NCBI RefSeq assembly: GCF_016918785.1
Contig: NZ_JAFFPT010000071.1
Span: forward strand, 62,001 to 126,000
Reading direction: 5' to 3'
Origin: Leptospira ainazelensis
Lineage (GTDB): Bacteria; Spirochaetota; Leptospiria; Leptospirales; Leptospiraceae
DNA length: 64,000 nt
Shown here one piece after another: positions 60,011 to 64,000 of the stretch; the first letter of the stretch is position 1, and each line of letters begins with the position of its first letter. The notes beneath the pieces were generated by a model that saw only the letters and a program-made list of their open reading frames with translations, did no database searches and was not told the DNA's origin. Both the position numbers and the translations under genes were made by a program.

Positions 60011-60817
60011 CTGGAAGTCTTTCGGATCTATACACTCTCACCGCTTCGAAATTTTACTTACATTCTCAGAAATCCTGACACCTCCCAAACTCTTTCGATC
60101 GATCCTTACGATCCAAAACAGATCGAATCTTTTTTGGAAAAAAAAGGATGGAATCTCGACTTTATCCTAAACACACACGAACACGCGGATCATACTTCCG
60201 GAAACGACGGCCTTTTTCAAAAATACAAACCGATCGTCTACTGTCATCCCGGAGGAATCGGAAAGATTCCACACGCGACTCATCCTATCAAAAAAGGAGA
60301 TCGAATTCTTGCATCCGCCGATCGTTATCTGGAAATCTTGGATACACCGGGTCATACCTTCTGTCACGTCTGCCTTTTGCTTGTGGAACACGGAACGTCG
60401 AAAGCGATCTTCACGGGAGATACTCTCTTCAATGCGGGAGTGGGAAACTGTTATAGAGGAGGAGATCCCGACATTCTCGCCCAAACGGTTCTGGAACAAA
60501 TCTATCCTTTGGAAAATGAGATTCTTCTCTATCCGGGTCACGACTATTTAGAATCCAATTTAAAATTCACTCTTTCCTTGGATCCGTCCAACCGGGACGC
60601 AATCGATACTCTGGAAGAATCCTCCCGTTTGCAAAAGGACGTGGAATTTTTAACCACCGATCTGGGTAAGGAGAAGAAGATCAATACGTTCCTTCAGTGT
60701 GATCGTCCTTCCGAGGATTTGAGAAAAAATGTACAAAAGAAATCCGGTATCAAACTCGAAAACGGCGATCCAAAATCCCTTTTTGTTTCCCTGCGTTCTC
60801 TCAGAGATCATTGGTAA
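60011..60817 (+). CDS. MBL-fold hydrolase, glyoxalase II-like; probable CTG start
   Basis: The open frame has no ATG, GTG or TTG before TTG 60134, yet upstream codons continue the fold: EVFRIYTLSPLRNFTYILR then TLSIDPYDPKQIESF, a normal first strand of the glyoxalase II group. CTG 60011, ten bases after the STAS stop and with AGG about nine bases before it, gives 268 residues. The zinc motif THEHADHT is at 55-62, followed by TPGHTFCH and FTGDTLFNAGVGNCYRGG. It is likely a thioester hydrolase such as hydroxyacylglutathione hydrolase, or a sulfur dioxygenase-like enzyme. Confidence 0.8.
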   Translation: MEVFRIYTLSPLRNFTYILRNPDTSQTLSIDPYDPKQIESFLEKKGWNLDFILNTHEHADHTSGNDGLFQKYKPIVYCHPGGIGKIPHATHPIKKGDRILASADRYLEILDTPGHTFCHVCLLLVEHGTSKAIFTGDTLFNAGVGNCYRGGDPDILAQTVLEQIYPLENEILLYPGHDYLESNLKFTLSLDPSNRDAIDTLEESSRLQKDVEFLTTDLGKEKKINTFLQCDRPSEDLRKNVQKKSGIKLENGDPKSLFVSLRSLRDHW

Positions 60818-60843
60818 AAAGAGCCGGAAATCGTTTGCCGGAA

Positions 60844-60884
60844 AACCGTAGTCTCAGAATCTGTAACCAGGACGGTTCTTTTTT
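60844..60884 (+). terminator. Possible terminator after the MBL gene
   Basis: AACCGT (60844-60849) pairs with ACGGTT (60872-60877), with a C then six T (60879-60884) after it. The loop is 22 bases, long for a terminator. Confidence 0.45.
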
Positions 60885-61002
60885 GATCTAAAAATTTTTT
60901 CTCTCAAAACTCGGATCGAATCGGAGATACAAGAATTCAAAAAAAAGAATTCGATATTTTACCTTTCGCCGTGTTCGTGCTCTTTTTGAGTCGGTAGGTT
61001 TT

Positions 61003-62382
61003 ATGAAACAATATGATATCATCGTAATCGGAACCGGCGGAGGGACAAAACTGGTCACCCCTCCATCCAAACTCGGTTACAAAGTTGCAGTGATCGAAAA
61101 AGAATCTCCGGGAGGAACCTGTCTCAACCGGGGATGTATTCCTTCCAAGATGCTGATCTATCCAGCGGAAATTCTAACACTTGCAAAACATTCTGAAAAA
61201 TTTCAGATTACGTTTCCCGGAAAACCGATCGTGGACTTCAAAACCCTTGTGAAAAGAGTTTCCAAAACCGTGGATGAAGAATCCGCTTCCATCCCTCCGG
61301 TTTATGAGAAGAATCCGAACATAGACTATACCCAAGGAACAGCCCAATTCGTTTCCGACCGTGTAATCCTAGTTAACGGAGAGGAATTGACTGCGGAGAG
61401 AATTTTTATCGCCGCCGGAGCCAGACCTTCGATTCCAAATATACCCGGTTTGGAAGGAACTCCTTATATGACCAGCCGGGAAGCCCTACGAAGAACCGAA
61501 CTTCCCAAATCGCTCGTCGTGATCGGAGGCGGTTTTATCGCTTTAGAATTGGGTTTCGCATATTCTGCGTTCGGCTCCGAGGTCACGTTTTTAGTCCGGA
61601 ACAGAATGCTCAAAAACGAGGACGCTGAGATCGTGGACGAATTTGAAAGAGTTTTTACAAAGGAACACAATGTATTACTCCATTCTAACATTCAAAAAGT
61701 AGAATATAAGGAGAATCGATTCTACTTAGACGTTCTCGTCGACGGAAAACAGACCCGTCTGGAATCGGAAGCTCTTCTGGTTGCAACCGGAATCCAACCG
61801 AATACGGATTTACTCGGACTATCCAACACAAATATTCGGACCGACGAAAACGGTTATATTCAAGTCAACGAATATCTCGAGACTACCGCTCAGGGCGTTT
61901 ATGCGCTCGGAGATATCATCGGCAAATACTTTTACAGACATTCGGTCAACTTCGAGGGAGAATTTTTATTTCGAACCCTCTACCAAGAAAAAAAAAGAAC
62001 TCCGATCGAATATCCTCCGGTTCCACACGCGGTTTTCACACATCCGCAAGTTGCCAAAGTTGGCAAAACCGAAGAGGAGCTCAAAAAATCAGGAATCGAT
62101 TATGTTGCCGCGAAAAATCCTTACAGTTCCAGCGCGATGGGGATGGCGAGACTTTCCGATTCCGGTTTTATCAAAATTCTCGTCGAGAAAAAAACTAGGA
62201 AAGTTTTGGGTGCACACGCGATCGGAGACGAAGCCTCAAACGTGATTCATCTATTCATCCTATTGATGACGATGAACGGGACCGTGGATGATCTTCTAAA
62301 AATGATCTATATTCATCCTGCGTTACCCGAAATTGCGCGCAACGCGGCGAGAAAGGCTAACGAAATTCTTCAAACAGCATAA
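61003..62382 (+). CDS. Class I pyridine nucleotide-disulfide oxidoreductase (dihydrolipoyl dehydrogenase-like)
   Basis: The 459-residue flavoprotein has FAD loop IIVIGTGGG, the redox cysteines in GGTCLNRGCIPSKM, the NAD loop VIGGGFIALELGFAY, the second FAD motif GVYALGDI, and the C-terminal HPALPE (catalytic His and Glu). The N-terminal FAD loop GTGGGTKLVTPPSKLG is unusual. Possible functions are lipoamide, thiol or mycothione-type reductase. It precedes an ABC exporter by 20 bases. Confidence 0.88.
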   Translation: MKQYDIIVIGTGGGTKLVTPPSKLGYKVAVIEKESPGGTCLNRGCIPSKMLIYPAEILTLAKHSEKFQITFPGKPIVDFKTLVKRVSKTVDEESASIPPVYEKNPNIDYTQGTAQFVSDRVILVNGEELTAERIFIAAGARPSIPNIPGLEGTPYMTSREALRRTELPKSLVVIGGGFIALELGFAYSAFGSEVTFLVRNRMLKNEDAEIVDEFERVFTKEHNVLLHSNIQKVEYKENRFYLDVLVDGKQTRLESEALLVATGIQPNTDLLGLSNTNIRTDENGYIQVNEYLETTAQGVYALGDIIGKYFYRHSVNFEGEFLFRTLYQEKKRTPIEYPPVPHAVFTHPQVAKVGKTEEELKKSGIDYVAAKNPYSSSAMGMARLSDSGFIKILVEKKTRKVLGAHAIGDEASNVIHLFILLMTMNGTVDDLLKMIYIHPALPEIARNAARKANEILQTA

Positions 62383-62402
62383 ACGATGGGAATCAAAAAA
62401 AT

Positions 62403-63316
<914 letters not shown>

Positions 63317-63320
<4 letters not shown>

Positions 63321-64000
63321 CCTTACGCGAAAAATACAACGCATTCAAAACGATCGTCATCAAAGAAACAGTTCGTATCCTGAGAATCTGGGTCCAAACT
63401 CTCATTCCTCCCGGAATCACGATCACACTTTATTTCATCATCTTTGGGAAGTTAGTCGGCTCTCAGATCGGAAACATCGGAGATCACACTTATATCCAAT
63501 TCATCGTTCCGGGCCTCGTAATGATGTCGGTGATCATCAATTCGTATAACAACGTCGTCTCTTCCTTTTTCGGAGCGAAATTTCAGAAAAATATCGAAGA
63601 ACTACTAGTTTCCCCGACCCCGGCCTCTCTGATCGTACTCGGTTATACGGTCGGCGGAGTCATTCGCGGAATTCTTGTGGGAATTTTAGTGATCGCGATT
63701 TCACTCTTCTTTACGGAATTAGAAGTTTATAATTTTCCAATGTTGATTACGACCGTGATTTTGAGTTCCCTTCTTTTTTCATTAGGCGGTTTTTTAAACG
63801 CGCTTTTTGCAAAAAAATTCGACGACGTAACGATCATTCCCACGTTTATTCTTACGCCGCTTACCTATTTAGGAGGAGTTTTTTATTCGATCCAAATGCT
63901 TCCTCCGTTTTGGCAAAATGTTTCGAAGCTCAACCCGATTCTTTATATGGTGAACGCCTTTCGATTCGGATTTCTCGGAGTCAGCGATATTCACCCGGGA
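63317..64000 (+). CDS. ABC-2-type exporter, permease subunit (partial)
   Basis: ATG 63317 overlaps the ATPase stop. 228 residues are seen before the window end, with no stop. It has about five hydrophobic helices (for example TITLYFIIFGKLVG and GLVMMSVIINSYNNVV) and the ABC-2 segment RGILVGILVIAI then TYLGGVFYSIQMLP. This is the YadH-type partner of the preceding gene. Confidence 0.92.

Noticed and set aside
60933..60952. GAATTC-A8-GAATTC inverted repeat before the disulfide reductase gene
   Set aside because: Six-base A/T-rich stem around an A tract can arise by chance; no partner motif was found.

Overview
The window looks like chromosomal DNA of a Leptospira species. The evidence is the set of close spirochaete-type proteins (a bacterial XPB helicase, SpoIIE/STAS regulators, lipoproteins with loose lipoboxes, a cyclic-nucleotide-binding patatin), a moderate GC content by eye, frequent TTG starts, and a TTTG-N5-CAAA box in front of recA, which matches the SOS box described for Leptospira LexA1. 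Species is not decided here. There are no tRNA or rRNA genes, no insertion sequences, no CRISPR array and no sign of a prophage; this is dense housekeeping and envelope DNA.

Layout. 1-5.3 kb: tail of a membrane protein, SOS-controlled recA with a terminator, then argC, an acyl-CoA synthetase and a futalosine-hydrolase-like gene. 5.3-11.6 kb: a cNMP-domain patatin phospholipase, then LPS-type genes (DUF4254, GT9, GT4, O-antigen-ligase-like). 11.6-17.8 kb: a tightly overlapping three-gene operon for a very large lamin-tail-domain lipoprotein, a probable outer-membrane protein and a phospholipase-D-fold lipoprotein; this is the best candidate for an undescribed envelope system. 17.8-21.5 kb: a repair/translation operon rpmB-nth-thioesterase-release-factor-like-uvrC. 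21.6-24.3 kb: an uncharacterised gene with a doubtful N-terminus, an aminotransferase and a small membrane protein. 24.4-28.9 kb: phosphoglucomutase, argD-type aminotransferase, leuB and a lone receiver. 28.9-34.7 kb: pgeF, trpF, mutS, serB, a GDSL lipoprotein and a 58-residue gene. 35-41.3 kb: dsbA-like, mdh and bioFDAB read leftward. 41.6-50 kb: two small Leptospira-type genes, thrB, a sodium symporter, an alpha/beta hydrolase, an SH3-like protein, an aspartate aminotransferase and XPB. 50.2-57 kb: aldose epimerase, then sppA, an MBOAT acyltransferase, a lipoprotein, a PP2C phosphatase, a 97-residue gene and a FliG-like protein. 57-64 kb: glpK, two metallo-beta-lactamase-fold hydrolases, a STAS protein, a flavoprotein disulfide reductase, and an ABC exporter cut by the window end.

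Cross-cutting points. Two genes (bioF and the second MBL hydrolase) have clear conserved coding sequence upstream of any ATG, GTG or TTG and probably start at CTG; the bioF one lies in a stable hairpin. Eight of nine convergent gene pairs overlap at their 3' ends, leaving no room for conventional terminators. Function calls rest on motifs read by eye; no database search was possible.
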